From assembly GCA_963732855.1 (NCBI GenBank), contig CAVTBB010000001.1, forward strand, positions 186,001 through 250,000: a stretch of DNA of 64,000 bases. The letters run 5' to 3'. A program made the translations under genes and the position numbers. The notes below the pieces were generated by a model. It searched no databases. It worked only from the letters and a program-made list of their open reading frames with translations, and was not told the origin of the DNA. This DNA comes from DASXVU01 sp963732855. Lineage in GTDB: Archaea; Thermoplasmatota; Thermoplasmata; Methanomassiliicoccales; UBA472. Each line of letters starts with the position of its first letter. The first letter of the stretch is position 1. This document shows, one piece after another, positions 51,676-60,458 of this stretch.

Positions 51676-52338
51676 TCAGGTTGCTCCGGGATGATGAGAT
51701 GATCTTCCGGTATTGGCTCCTCCGCCCAGCGGAAGCGCGTCCGGTATTTCCTCGTCCAGGTCCAGGTCTAGGTCCAATTCGTCCAATGGAAGCGAACGCA
51801 CCGGTCTTGGTCCCTCGTTCCCGACAGCGGCCAGCGGTGGGATGGCCTTGGGCGTGATGATGCTCTCGGTGTCCGCATCTGGGCGGATGACGGCATCCGT
51901 TTCGGGATCGAACTCGGCCACATCCCTGTCCTTCATCCGGTCATTTTCCCAGGGTGGTGAAAAAAGCGTGTCCGGTAACGGGGCCTCCCTGATGCCTTCG
52001 ATGATCTCCGCGTCCTCCGCCTGAGCGAAGCGCGGTCCGGTGTCTTTCTTCTTTCTTGGAAGTGCAATGGTGATGCTAGGAATGAATGACCATCCTGGCA
52101 GAATAGTGATGACCCCGGGGTCGTCCCTTTCCGATTGCTCGGATAATTTGGAACTGCGGGATTCAAGCTCATCCAAATCCATGTTTTCCAGGTCCTCGAG
52201 GGAGAGCCCATCTGGAGGTACATCTACCTCGTCCTCTTCCTCGCGTCTCCTGGACCGCTTCTTCTTGTCGAAGAAGGTGATCGAAATGACCGGGAGGCTA
52301 GCAAAGGAAAGAGGAATCACGATTCCTTTGGATAGCAT
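51676..52338 (-). CDS. Acidic N-terminal part of the split RecA/KaiC-like gene
   Basis: A 220-residue frame without a recognised domain. It has a hydrophobic start (LSKGIVIPLSFASLPVISITFF), a basic-acidic stretch (KKKRSRRREEEDEVD), a repeat-like second segment (GWSFIPSITIALPRKKK), and a disordered acidic region ending in alternating Asp/Leu (DELDLDLDLDEE). After this the frame degrades to GANTGRSSHHPGAT and stops; the alternative frame instead reads KYRTRFRWAEEPIPEDHL and runs into the ATPase. A net one-base indel between about 51710 and 51765 is therefore likely, giving one protein of about 440 residues. Confidence 0.6.
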   Translation of the reverse strand: MLSKGIVIPLSFASLPVISITFFDKKKRSRRREEEDEVDVPPDGLSLEDLENMDLDELESRSSKLSEQSERDDPGVITILPGWSFIPSITIALPRKKKDTGPRFAQAEDAEIIEGIREAPLPDTLFSPPWENDRMKDRDVAEFDPETDAVIRPDADTESIITPKAIPPLAAVGNEGPRPVRSLPLDELDLDLDLDEEIPDALPLGGGANTGRSSHHPGAT

Positions 52339-52403
52339 AGCTCACCTCCCGGGGGTTTCGATGGCTTCTGCATTATAGCGTTGAGATTCGTACTAATCTT
52401 AAA

Positions 52404-52625
52404 GTGACTTTGCCTGAGATTATCATGAAGGATAATGGGAACCAGAGGATTCCAGTTCAATACTCGGGAGAAGGAAAGAAGCTCGCGAGATGGGGCAGAC
52501 AGATTGAAAGGTATGGACAAGATCGCAATAAGAACCTTGATGACATATATTCAGCGCATCTCCCACGAAATATGGAAAATGAATTCTGGAATTATTTAAT
52601 GTTCGTTAATAATTTATCGGATTGA
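52404..52625 (+). CDS. Small hypothetical protein, doubtful
   Basis: A 73-residue, ATG-started frame in the gap before the kinase gene. Hydrophilic N-terminal part with Lys, Gln and Arg, and a C-terminal helix (MENEFWNYLMFVNNLSD). No family, no clear ribosome-binding site. It may be chance. Confidence 0.3.
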   Translation: MTLPEIIMKDNGNQRIPVQYSGEGKKLARWGRQIERYGQDRNKNLDDIYSAHLPRNMENEFWNYLMFVNNLSD

Positions 52626-52700
52626 ATTTCAACATTCTGGTAATTCTTAAGGCGTGGTATTTATACTGTCAGGCGCTAATCATTACTGGGGAGTTGTCGA

Positions 52701-53774
52701 ATGTCAGTTATCAGAGTGTTGCTCGTCGATGATGAATTAGACCTCTTAGAACTATCCAAACAACTGCTGCAGTGTGATAGGTGCATATCAGTGACGACCG
52801 CATCCTCGGCCGCTCGAGCCTTGGATCTGATTGATTTGCACGACTATGACGTCATCGTATCCGACTACCAGATGCCTGGCAAGGATGGGATTCAGCTCCT
52901 GAAGGATATCAGGGAGACCATGAATAAGATCCCCTTCATCCTTTTCACCGGCCGGGGAAGGGAAGAGGTAGTGATAGAGGCGCTCAACAATGGAGCGGAT
53001 TTCTATGTTCAGAAGGGAGGTGAGATCCGATCCCAATTCGCTGAGCTCGCTAACATCATAAAGCAGGCTCACTCAAGGAAGCAGGGGGAGTTGACGTTAT
53101 TGATCAGCGAGGAACGCTATCGCTCCCTTTTTCAAAACAGCGTTGACGCTGTGATCCTTTCGACCATCAATGGAGACATCATCTCTGCCAATCCATCAGC
53201 CTGTCAGCTATTCGGAATGACGGAGGATGAGATGAAACTCGTCAATATCGAAAAGATGATGGTTGAAAAAGGCAAGTGGAATCAGGCAATTCAAATTGGA
53301 AAAAATACTGGCATAGTCAATCGTGAAATCATCTTCGAAAAGAAGGATGGATCGACCTTCACCGGGGAATCCAATTTGGGGTTTTTCACAGGTCCAGATG
53401 GCAATGCAAGGATCAGCATCATCGTCCGAGACAGCACCGAAAAAAAGAAAAAAGTAGAAGAGTTGAAGGCATCCGAAGAAAGGTATCGAAGGTTGTTCGA
53501 GACCGCGCAGGACGGTATTTTGATCCTTGATTTTGATAAGGAAATGATAATTGACGCGAACAAGTTCATTTTGGATCTGACCGGATACTCACTTGAGGAA
53601 ACGCTGGACAAGAGCCTGTGGGAACTGGGTTTCATTAAGGACAAGGCACTGGCGGAAGAGGCGTTCAACCAATTGAGAATGGTAGGATATGTCAGATATG
53701 ATGATATCCCGCTCAAGAAGAAGAACGGAGAGTCCCTACCGGTAGAATTCATCAGCAACGTCCTACAAGGTTAA
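52701..53774 (+). CDS. Hybrid sensor kinase, N-terminal part: receiver plus two PAS domains (frameshifted)
   Basis: A 357-residue part of a signalling protein. Residues 1-120 are a response-regulator receiver (LLVDDELDLLEL with the acidic pair, VSDYQMPGKDG with the phosphoacceptor Asp, LFTGRGREEV, and FYVQKGG with the conserved Lys). Two PAS domains follow, starting at SEERYRSLFQNSVDAV and SEERYRRLFETAQDGI. The frame ends abruptly after VEFISN, where the following homologous PAS copy continues SYMVGSTKIVQCN. GGGGAG precedes the ATG and a TATTTATAC element lies about 40 bp upstream. It continues in the next frame. Confidence 0.85.
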   Translation: MSVIRVLLVDDELDLLELSKQLLQCDRCISVTTASSAARALDLIDLHDYDVIVSDYQMPGKDGIQLLKDIRETMNKIPFILFTGRGREEVVIEALNNGADFYVQKGGEIRSQFAELANIIKQAHSRKQGELTLLISEERYRSLFQNSVDAVILSTINGDIISANPSACQLFGMTEDEMKLVNIEKMMVEKGKWNQAIQIGKNTGIVNREIIFEKKDGSTFTGESNLGFFTGPDGNARISIIVRDSTEKKKKVEELKASEERYRRLFETAQDGILILDFDKEMIIDANKFILDLTGYSLEETLDKSLWELGFIKDKALAEEAFNQLRMVGYVRYDDIPLKKKNGESLPVEFISNVLQG

Positions 53775-53820
53775 TGACGATCAAGATCGTTCAATGCAAC
53801 ATCCGGGACATCAGCGAGAG
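53480..53820 (+). repeat. Tandem PAS-unit repeat, copy A
   Basis: First of two strongly similar tandem DNA units encoding a PAS domain. The offset to copy B is 377 bp, not a multiple of three, because copy A carries two extra bases near its 3' end. Confidence 0.7.
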
Positions 53821-55240
53821 GATCGAGAGCAAGCATAAGTTGGAGACGTCCGAGCTCAGATATCGCCGGCTGTTCGAGACTGCGCAGGACGGTATTCTGA
53901 TCCTGGACTTTGCCTCCGGGAAGATCATCGACGCGAACAAGTTCATCCTGGACCTGACTGGATATATGCATGATGAGGTCACCGGGAAGAGCCTATGGGA
54001 GCTTGGTTTCATGAAAGACAAGGCCCTGGCGGATGAGGCATTCTCTCAGCTAAGGTCGGAGGGCTACACCCGATACGAGGACATTCCTCTGAGAAGAAAG
54101 AATGGTGCCATCATTCCAGTGGAATTCATCAGCAATTCCTACATGGTCGGTAGCACCAAGATCGTTCAATGCAACATCAGGGACATCAGCGAACGCGAAT
54201 TGAGGGACGCGAAGATCAAAGAATTGGCAAATATCGTTGATTCGACCGCCGATGCCGTCATCGGCGCGAATTTGCATGGAACGATAACCAGCTGGAACAA
54301 AGGTGCGGAAGGTATCTATGGCTATGCCAAGGAGGAGATCCTGGGAAGACCGGTCCCATTGCTGGCCACACCAGAATCCAAAGATGATCTGAAGCATATC
54401 CTAGTCCGGGTCATACAGGGCGAGATCGTGACCCACTTCGAGACGACAAATTTGAGGAAGGACGGAGGGAAGATCGACATTTCCCTGACAGTGTCCGCCG
54501 TCCGAGACCATAAGGGCATCATCACCGGTTCTTCGACAATAGCCAGTGACATAACGGAGAGGAAATATCTGGACACCGCCTTAAAGGAAGTGAAAAAGAA
54601 GCTCAGTCTTCTCTCCAGCATCACACGCCATGACATCAACAATCATCTCACGGTGTTGATGGGGAACCTAGAACTATTAGAGAGTGTCGATCCAGACATC
54701 TCACATGATAAGCGTCTCTATCAGGCAAAGAGAGCTGCCGATCGCATCTCGACCACACTCGAATTCACCAAGACATACGAGGAGATTGGGATCCATGAAC
54801 CTGTTTGGCACGACGTCCATACCTTGGTGGCAGAAGCAACAAGGGATGTCCCGACCGGCCAGGTCAGGATATTGAACGATTGCCCTGCAGGGATCGAGGT
54901 TTTTGCCGACCCGCTGATCGCAAAGGTGTTCTTTAACCTGATAGACAATGCCATACAACACGGGGTTGGGGCGACCACCGTCCGTGTCTATCTGGAGGAA
55001 CAAGATGGCGTCAATTCCATCGTGTGCGAAGACGATGGTGCTGGCATCGATGAGGATGCGAAGAAAAAACTGTTCACCCGGGGATTCGGGAAGAACAATG
55101 GTCTAGGCCTGTTCCTGAGCCGCGAGATAGTCTCGATCACCGGTGCCTCCCTTGAAGAAACAAGTATACCGGGCCAAGGAGCAAGGTTCGTCATGACGAT
55201 CCCGCCATGTGGAATCAGGGAGAAGAGAGATCCCATCTGA
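53774..55240 (+). CDS. Hybrid sensor kinase, C-terminal part: PAS domains plus histidine kinase (frameshifted)
   Basis: A 488-residue continuation. It holds a PAS domain nearly identical to the last one of the previous frame, another PAS/PAC domain (STADAVIGANLHGTITSWNK), then a histidine kinase: H-box SSITRHDINNHLTVLMGN and HATPase motifs NLIDNAIQHG (N box), EDDGAGID (G1), and NNGLGLFLSREI (G2). The ATG overlaps the previous stop (TAATG). Comparison with its own tandem PAS copy shows two extra bases near 53760-53780; without them, both frames form one kinase of about 845 residues (REC-PAS-PAS-PAS-PAS-HK). No membrane segment is present, so it senses inside the cell. Confidence 0.88.
   Translation: MTIKIVQCNIRDISERIESKHKLETSELRYRRLFETAQDGILILDFASGKIIDANKFILDLTGYMHDEVTGKSLWELGFMKDKALADEAFSQLRSEGYTRYEDIPLRRKNGAIIPVEFISNSYMVGSTKIVQCNIRDISERELRDAKIKELANIVDSTADAVIGANLHGTITSWNKGAEGIYGYAKEEILGRPVPLLATPESKDDLKHILVRVIQGEIVTHFETTNLRKDGGKIDISLTVSAVRDHKGIITGSSTIASDITERKYLDTALKEVKKKLSLLSSITRHDINNHLTVLMGNLELLESVDPDISHDKRLYQAKRAADRISTTLEFTKTYEEIGIHEPVWHDVHTLVAEATRDVPTGQVRILNDCPAGIEVFADPLIAKVFFNLIDNAIQHGVGATTVRVYLEEQDGVNSIVCEDDGAGIDEDAKKKLFTRGFGKNNGLGLFLSREIVSITGASLEETSIPGQGARFVMTIPPCGIREKRDPI
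53857..54197 (+). repeat. Tandem PAS-unit repeat, copy B
   Basis: Second copy of the PAS-coding unit at 53480-53820, intact in frame. It acts as an internal reference showing where copy A carries extra bases. Confidence 0.7.
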
Positions 55241-55362
55241 TGCATAGGCTGGCCCGTGTTAAAAATAATGGAGCTCACCGCATCATGGCGGAGAGCGACG
55301 AGGTCATGTCGTTTTAAAAAATCCCTCAAAAACGAATTGATGGTTTCTTTCTGATATTTGCC

Positions 55363-55545
55363 TTACTCGATGACCGAAACGTTCGGGTGTCGTTCTGTCA
55401 GCGCCGTTAGGATCCACTTTCTGTCCGATTCGTCGTTGTATTTTATTTCCCCGATCTTCTTAAGATCGGACCCGACGAGCTTGTGGATATGGACAATTCC
55501 GCAAACCTTGCCCTCTTCATTAACGCACTTAAGCCTCATTTCCAT
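55363..55545 (-). CDS. Small hypothetical protein (60 aa), tandem paralogue
   Basis: A 60-residue protein, probably all-beta with a final helix. Its C-terminal half (IGEIKYNDESDRKWIL, then RHPNVSVIE) matches the upstream neighbour at 55557-55817 (LGYIEYENDEEKEELR, RPDVEVIG), so the two are tandem duplicates in one operon, 11 bp apart. No named family is recognised. Confidence 0.55.
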   Translation of the reverse strand: MEMRLKCVNEEGKVCGIVHIHKLVGSDLKKIGEIKYNDESDRKWILTALTERHPNVSVIE

Positions 55546-55556
55546 AAGTACCGCCC

Positions 55557-55817
55557 CTATTTCTTGAAGTAAATGTCGACGAAGTTGCCGATGGTGACTT
55601 CCATACCGATGACCTCTACGTCTGGACGGTCCCTTATCCAGATCTTTCTCAGTTCCTCTTTCTCTTCATCGTTCTCGTACTCGATATACCCCAGAGGCGA
55701 CCTGCAAGTGAACGACTTCCGCTCGTACACGCCCAGCCTTCCACCGGTCTTCCCCTCCTCTTCTTCGAATCGGACTGTAGCCATCATTGATTGTTCCATC
55801 CAGGAATGCCCCGGCAA
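55557..55817 (-). CDS. Small hypothetical protein (86 aa), tandem paralogue
   Basis: An 86-residue protein, or 76-80 residues from internal ATGs at 55799 or 55787. TTG at 55817 has AGGGGA seven bases upstream. It shares with the next gene the pattern G-(Y/E)-I-(E/K)-Y-(E/N)-D-E and RP-V-VI. The fold is unknown; charged, soluble. It may be a two-gene family specific to this lineage. Confidence 0.55.
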   Translation of the reverse strand: MPGHSWMEQSMMATVRFEEEEGKTGGRLGVYERKSFTCRSPLGYIEYENDEEKEELRKIWIRDRPDVEVIGMEVTIGNFVDIYFKK

Positions 55818-56008
55818 TCATCGTTCCCCTACTAGAATGATGTGTATTTTCTAACCGTCTGGATATAATCAATTGTTAACCTTTCCCAAATTGTCTTTAT
55901 CTGGCATTGTCGAATCCCGATGGACAAATCATACCATGTCATTCCATATAATTTCAATCCTTCACAATAGATATTAGTATGTTCGTCATATCGGGTATCG
56001 GGGGTAAA

Positions 56009-56932
56009 ATGTCCGAGAACGTGATCGAGGTAAAGGACCTTGTCAAGAAATATGGCGATCTTACGGCTGTAAATGGGATAAGTTTCGAAGTGCACGCAGG
56101 AGAGGTATTCTCCATTCTAGGCCCCAACGGTGCCGGGAAGACCACCACGGTGGAGATCATGGAGTGCCTGCGGAAGCCCACGTCCGGTTCGGTCATGGTT
56201 CTGGGAAATGACATCAACCACCAGCAGAAGGACATCAAGCGGAGGATCGGTGTTCTTCCACAGGATTTTCATACATACGACCTGCTTACGGTCAAGGAGA
56301 GCATCGAATATTTTGCCGGTCTGTACGCGAAAAATCTACCCACCGACGACCTTATCAAGGCTGTCAACCTGGAAGAGAAACGTAACGAGATGTTCAAGAA
56401 CCTGTCCGGCGGACTGAAGCAGCGTGTCGGTGTGGCCATCTCCATGGTCAACGATCCGGACATCATCTTCCTGGACGAGCCGACGACCGGCCTCGACCCG
56501 AAAGCGCGTCGTGAGGTGTGGGACGTCATACGGAACCTGAAGTCCAGGAACAAGACGGTCATCCTGACGACTCACTACATGGAGGAGGCGGAGGTCCTTT
56601 CCGACCGGGTGGCCATCATGAACGCGGGCAAGTTCATCGCTTTCGGTACGCCGAAAACCATCATCGAAGAGCATGGGATCGGTTCGCTGTGCATCATCAA
56701 AGGCGCTTCGCCAGCGGCAAGGGCATCGCTCACCGCGGCCGGGCTGGCCTTCGAATCCAACAACGGGGATGTTTGGATCCATGTCGAGGACAAGACCGCC
56801 CTGCCGAAGATCGTCAAAACACTGTCCGAGAGCGGCTCTGACTATGACGAGATCCTCCTGAAGCGGTCGACGCTGGAGGATGTGTTCCTCAAACTGACCG
56901 GACGGAAGATCCAAGATGAGGTGGAAGCGTGA
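56009..56932 (+). CDS. ABC-2 type exporter, ATP-binding protein
   Basis: A 307-residue ABC ATPase. Walker A GPNGAGKTT lies at about 38-46, Q-loop in LPQDFHTYD, signature NLSGGLKQRV at about 131-140, Walker B IIFLDEPTTG, and H-loop THYMEEAE. The C-terminal 80 residues form the extra domain of drug- and lipid-type ABC-2 exporters. I chose the ATG at 56009 with GGGGGT just upstream rather than the ATG at 55979. Its stop overlaps the permease start. The exported substrate is unknown. Confidence 0.92.
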   Translation: MSENVIEVKDLVKKYGDLTAVNGISFEVHAGEVFSILGPNGAGKTTTVEIMECLRKPTSGSVMVLGNDINHQQKDIKRRIGVLPQDFHTYDLLTVKESIEYFAGLYAKNLPTDDLIKAVNLEEKRNEMFKNLSGGLKQRVGVAISMVNDPDIIFLDEPTTGLDPKARREVWDVIRNLKSRNKTVILTTHYMEEAEVLSDRVAIMNAGKFIAFGTPKTIIEEHGIGSLCIIKGASPAARASLTAAGLAFESNNGDVWIHVEDKTALPKIVKTLSESGSDYDEILLKRSTLEDVFLKLTGRKIQDEVEA

Positions 56933-58038
56933 AGAACCGCGTCATCATCGATTTCTTGGCCACAGCTAAGATGTTCTTCAGGAACAAGGGCGGAGTCTTC
57001 TGGACGCTGGCATTCCCAGTGTTCCTCATATTCATCTTCGGGGCGATATTCTCCAACAGCGGCGCCCCGTCCAACTATACCATCTATGTGCAGGACAACA
57101 CGGCTGTTTTCGACGGACAGAACTCCACCGCATACCAGCAGGTGATCATGCCGCTGCAGAGCACAGGAGTGGTCACGATCGTGAACGTCTCGACCCACCA
57201 GGACCTCGACCAGTACATCAAGAACAATTCCGTAAGCAACGTGCTGGTCATCCCCGCCAACTTCAGCCTGGCGCCTATTCCCGGAGCAACCGGACAAGTG
57301 TTGCTACGCGTCGATCCCACGTCCGGTTCGGCGCGGGTCGTCCAGAGCATCGTCTCATCGGTCGCCGACGCCACCAACCTGGCCTTGGCGAACGGCACCA
57401 GGGTGATGTCGGTCGCCTCCGGCGAGATCAACCAGAAGGGTCTGAGCTACATCGACTTCTTCCTGCCAGGCATCATGGGGATGACCATCATGACGACCTG
57501 CACGCTGTACATGCAGGGGGTCCAGTCCCGGTTCCGCTCCACTGGAATATTCCGGAAGCTGGCGACCACCCCGATGACCCGCATGGAATGGCTGCTGTCT
57601 CACATCCTGTGGTACATAGTGGTGTGCTTCATGTCGGTGGCGGCGATCATGATCGTCGGCATACTGGCGTTCAACGCCCACATGACGCTGACGATCGAGG
57701 CCATCATGCTGATCGTGGTCGGAGCGGCGTTGTTCACCGGGCTGGGCATGCTGCTCTCCCGTTTCGCCAAGGACGAGGAGACGGCGAACGCGGCCGCTTC
57801 CGCGGTGACGTTCCCGATGATGTTCCTGTCTGGGTCGTTCTTCCCGCTGGAGCAGATGCCTAGCTACCTCCAGGAGATCTCCAAGGTGCTGCCGCTGACC
57901 TACCTGAACAACGGTCTGAGGGACACCATGGTCTACGCCAACAGCAACTCAGCCCTGGGCAATCTGGCCGTGGTCATGGTGATCGCGGTGTTGTTCATGG
58001 TGCTGGGAGCGTACATCTCCAAGTGGAAGGAAGAGTGA
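56929..58038 (+). CDS. ABC-2 type exporter, permease
   Basis: A 369-residue permease of the ABC-2 (YhgE/DrrB-like) type: one N-terminal helix, a long extracytoplasmic domain (about 50-170), then five helices with the family sequence SRFRSTGIFRKLATTPM between helices. GTG at 56929 overlaps the ATPase stop (GTGA), so the pair is translationally coupled. It forms an exporter with the ATPase at 56009; substrate unknown. Confidence 0.9.
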   Translation: MKNRVIIDFLATAKMFFRNKGGVFWTLAFPVFLIFIFGAIFSNSGAPSNYTIYVQDNTAVFDGQNSTAYQQVIMPLQSTGVVTIVNVSTHQDLDQYIKNNSVSNVLVIPANFSLAPIPGATGQVLLRVDPTSGSARVVQSIVSSVADATNLALANGTRVMSVASGEINQKGLSYIDFFLPGIMGMTIMTTCTLYMQGVQSRFRSTGIFRKLATTPMTRMEWLLSHILWYIVVCFMSVAAIMIVGILAFNAHMTLTIEAIMLIVVGAALFTGLGMLLSRFAKDEETANAAASAVTFPMMFLSGSFFPLEQMPSYLQEISKVLPLTYLNNGLRDTMVYANSNSALGNLAVVMVIAVLFMVLGAYISKWKEE

Positions 58039-58069
58039 ACGTTCCCGGGATAAAACCTTTTTAAACCTT

Positions 58070-58462
58070 TTACCCGTCCAATTTTTCCGACCAGCAACTG
58101 TTGTCCAGCGCGTTCTCCGCCCATTCCAGGACCTCGCCGGCACGGTCCAGCAACTTCCCGACCCTTTCCGGGTCAGGGTCCTGCCAGTACTGGCCCGTGG
58201 CTATCAAGGTGCATTCGCCCCTGACCTCATCGATGATCTGGGAGATATCCTTGGGCGCTTCTATCAACAATGCTAACCCAGGCAGGTCGATGGTCTCATG
58301 CGGGCTGAACCCCTTATCGATGGCGACCGCGCGAAGGGAGTAGACAAGGCTTAACTGGGCGTGCATCAGGGCGAACCGATGATAGGATAGTTTGTACATA
58401 TCCAGTGCGGAATCGTACTCCCGCTCCGCCCGAGCCATCCATTCTGCCGACTCCATGTTCAT
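58070..58462 (-). CDS. HEPN-like helical protein
   Basis: A 130-residue all-helical protein with the layout of HEPN domains: WMARAEREYDSALDMYK, then a helix with the HAQLSLVYSLRAVAI pattern, and a C-terminal ERVGKLLDRAGEVLEWAENAL. The R-X4-6-H ribonuclease motif of toxic HEPN proteins is not seen, and no nucleotidyltransferase (MNT) partner is adjacent, so it is probably not a toxin. It lies between the two ABC-2 systems and shares the strand of the second one. Confidence 0.55.
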   Translation of the reverse strand: MNMESAEWMARAEREYDSALDMYKLSYHRFALMHAQLSLVYSLRAVAIDKGFSPHETIDLPGLALLIEAPKDISQIIDEVRGECTLIATGQYWQDPDPERVGKLLDRAGEVLEWAENALDNSCWSEKLDG

Positions 58463-58489
58463 GCGATCTTGCCTCTGTGGATGTAGTTG

Positions 58490-59518
58490 TCACTTCCAGC
58501 GTATCAATATTTCTTCCCTGCGGAAGACCTTGAGCGCCAGGTACAATACTAAGGCGTCAATGCCCAGTAGGACGATCGAGAACAGTACCATCAACATCAC
58601 GCTGGTGGACGCCGATTGGGTAAAGATCAGCAGGAAGAACACAATGATCGGGAGGATGACCAGCGAGCCGATCTGCTGCGCGCTCCTGACGTCGGAGACG
58701 CGAGACGAAACGATCACGTTCGCCAGTATGCTCAGGATGGCGATCAATGGGCTCAAGACGAACACTGCCAAGATCCACAGCGTGTTGGGGAGTATGAAGT
58801 ATCCAAACGTGGGCTGAGTGATCAAGTCGACCAGGACAACGAACGGAATAAAGGAAAGCCATGCCGCGAGCATGGTAGGTATGAAGATGCTGAGCGATTT
58901 TCCTCCTAGTATTTCCAGGTCAGTGGTGGGTGTGGCTAACAGCGGTTCAAGGCTCTTGTTCACCTTCTCCCCGACCAGAGTATATGAGGCGATGATGGTC
59001 GGCAACACTGCTGGTATGACCATGAACATGAGCATTAACACGTTGATAAGGAGTGTCAACGTTCCTACCAGATCGGATTGGCCGCCTATTACAACGCTGG
59101 AGACCAGCACCACGTCGATGCGTGTATCATTATTGAGGTTGGAGAAGAAGAGGGTCGTCGACTGCATCCAGGAATCGTTGACCTCGGACGATCTCACCAA
59201 AGAGAAGTTGACGTAGCCTCCATTTACCTGGCACCCGTCGAGGATGACGTTCGTCAGCTCGCAGTTCTTGAACGATGTGTTGGTGAAGTAACCATTGGAG
59301 AAGTTCATCCCCTCGTAGGTATTCTCGATGTTGAACGTGAGTTGGACCGGCTTTGTGCTATCGTTGGACAGCGCCGTAATCGGCACCAGATACGCTATCG
59401 GTAGAACGATGGTCATTATCAGCGGCATGAGCACCAGGGTCATGAGCACGTACCGATTGCGGCGGAACTCGGAGAACTCCTTCCTGGCTATGGCCCACAT
59501 CTTCTCGAAACGGATCAT
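58490..59518 (-). CDS. ABC-2 type exporter, permease (second system)
   Basis: A 342-residue permease of the NatB/YhaP-like kind: an N-terminal cytoplasmic MWAIARKEFSEFRRNRY followed by a helix, an extracytoplasmic loop with short pentapeptide-like spacing (about 60-125), and five or six further helices including KVNKSLEPLLATPTTDLEILGGK. Its start overlaps the stop of its ATPase (59515) by four bases. Its loop differs from that of the other exporter, so the two systems handle different cargo. Confidence 0.88.
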   Translation of the reverse strand: MIRFEKMWAIARKEFSEFRRNRYVLMTLVLMPLIMTIVLPIAYLVPITALSNDSTKPVQLTFNIENTYEGMNFSNGYFTNTSFKNCELTNVILDGCQVNGGYVNFSLVRSSEVNDSWMQSTTLFFSNLNNDTRIDVVLVSSVVIGGQSDLVGTLTLLINVLMLMFMVIPAVLPTIIASYTLVGEKVNKSLEPLLATPTTDLEILGGKSLSIFIPTMLAAWLSFIPFVVLVDLITQPTFGYFILPNTLWILAVFVLSPLIAILSILANVIVSSRVSDVRSAQQIGSLVILPIIVFFLLIFTQSASTSVMLMVLFSIVLLGIDALVLYLALKVFRREEILIRWK

Positions 59519-60441
59519 TGGCCATTGCCTCCGACGATGTGCAGGTAAACGTCCTCGAGCCCCTTCTTCACTTCTTCCACGTGGACGATCTGGGATCCGG
59601 ACCGGACCAGCTCTGCGACGATGGCCGGGTTGTCCTTTACCGGGTCATCGATGGTGAGAAAGAGCTTGTTGCCCTCCTGCCTGAACGCCTTGACCCCTTT
59701 TGAGTTCTGCACCACACGCAGGGTTTCCGGGGTTATCTCGCTGAGCTCGACCATGGTGGTCTTGCCGAAGAACTTGTTGGCCAGATACTCGGGCGAACCG
59801 GTCGCCAGGAGGCGGGTCTTGAGGATGCCGATCGTATCGCACAGCCTCTGCGCCTCATCCAAGTGGTGAGTGTTGATGAAGATGGTTCGACCCTCCCGCT
59901 TCAGCTCCATGAGGTAGTTCCGAACGGTCAAGGATGAGACCGGGTCCAGACCAGATGTGGGTTCGTCCAGGAATAGATATTTCGGGTCATGTACCAGGGC
60001 GCGGGCTATGGCGATCTTCTGCTTCATCCCCTTGGAGAACGAACCGACCGGATCGTCCTTGCGGTCCAGGATATCCAGGGCCTGCAGCAGCTCGCTTATC
60101 CGGCCGGAGCGCTTTTCTGCGGCGACTCCATACATGCGAGCGTAGAATTCCAGGTTCTGGTAGGCAGAAAGCGACTCGTACAGACCAGGGTTCTCCGGAA
60201 GCAATCCGATGTTCTGGCGGATCTTGATGCGCGACTCCTTATCGTTCACGTTCATGCCGTCCACGAACGCCTGACCGGAAGTGGGCTCGATGAGACAACA
60301 AAGCATTCGGATGGTGGTGGTCTTGCCTGCCCCGTTCGGGCCGAGGAAACCGAAGACCTCCCCATCGTTGATCGTGATGGTCAGGTCCTCTACGGCGACC
60401 GTCTGTTCGAACTTCCGAGTCAGTTCAACCGTCTCGATCAG
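59515..60441 (-). CDS. ABC-2 type exporter, ATP-binding protein (second system), CTG start
   Basis: An ABC ATPase of 308 residues when read from its real N-terminus. Walker A GPNGAGKTT (34-42) lies upstream of the first ATG (60306), so that ATG cannot be the start. The frame is open back to a TGA just before CTG at 60441, and no ATG, GTG or TTG occurs in between; CTG gives the family N-terminus IETVELTRKF. GGGGTTG lies about ten bases before it. Signature (SFSKGMKQKIAIARAL), Walker B (YLFLDEPTSG) and H-loop (NTHHLDEA) are normal. The PRC-barrel gene ends 17 bp upstream, so coupling is possible. Confidence 0.85.
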   Translation of the reverse strand: MIETVELTRKFEQTVAVEDLTITINDGEVFGFLGPNGAGKTTTIRMLCCLIEPTSGQAFVDGMNVNDKESRIKIRQNIGLLPENPGLYESLSAYQNLEFYARMYGVAAEKRSGRISELLQALDILDRKDDPVGSFSKGMKQKIAIARALVHDPKYLFLDEPTSGLDPVSSLTVRNYLMELKREGRTIFINTHHLDEAQRLCDTIGILKTRLLATGSPEYLANKFFGKTTMVELSEITPETLRVVQNSKGVKAFRQEGNKLFLTIDDPVKDNPAIVAELVRSGSQIVHVEEVKKGLEDVYLHIVGGNGQ

Positions 60442-60458
60442 TCAGTTCAACCCCAGGA

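Noticed and set aside
58070..58462. HEPN protein as a toxin of a toxin-antitoxin pair
   Set aside because: No RxxxxH motif and no MNT antitoxin gene beside it.
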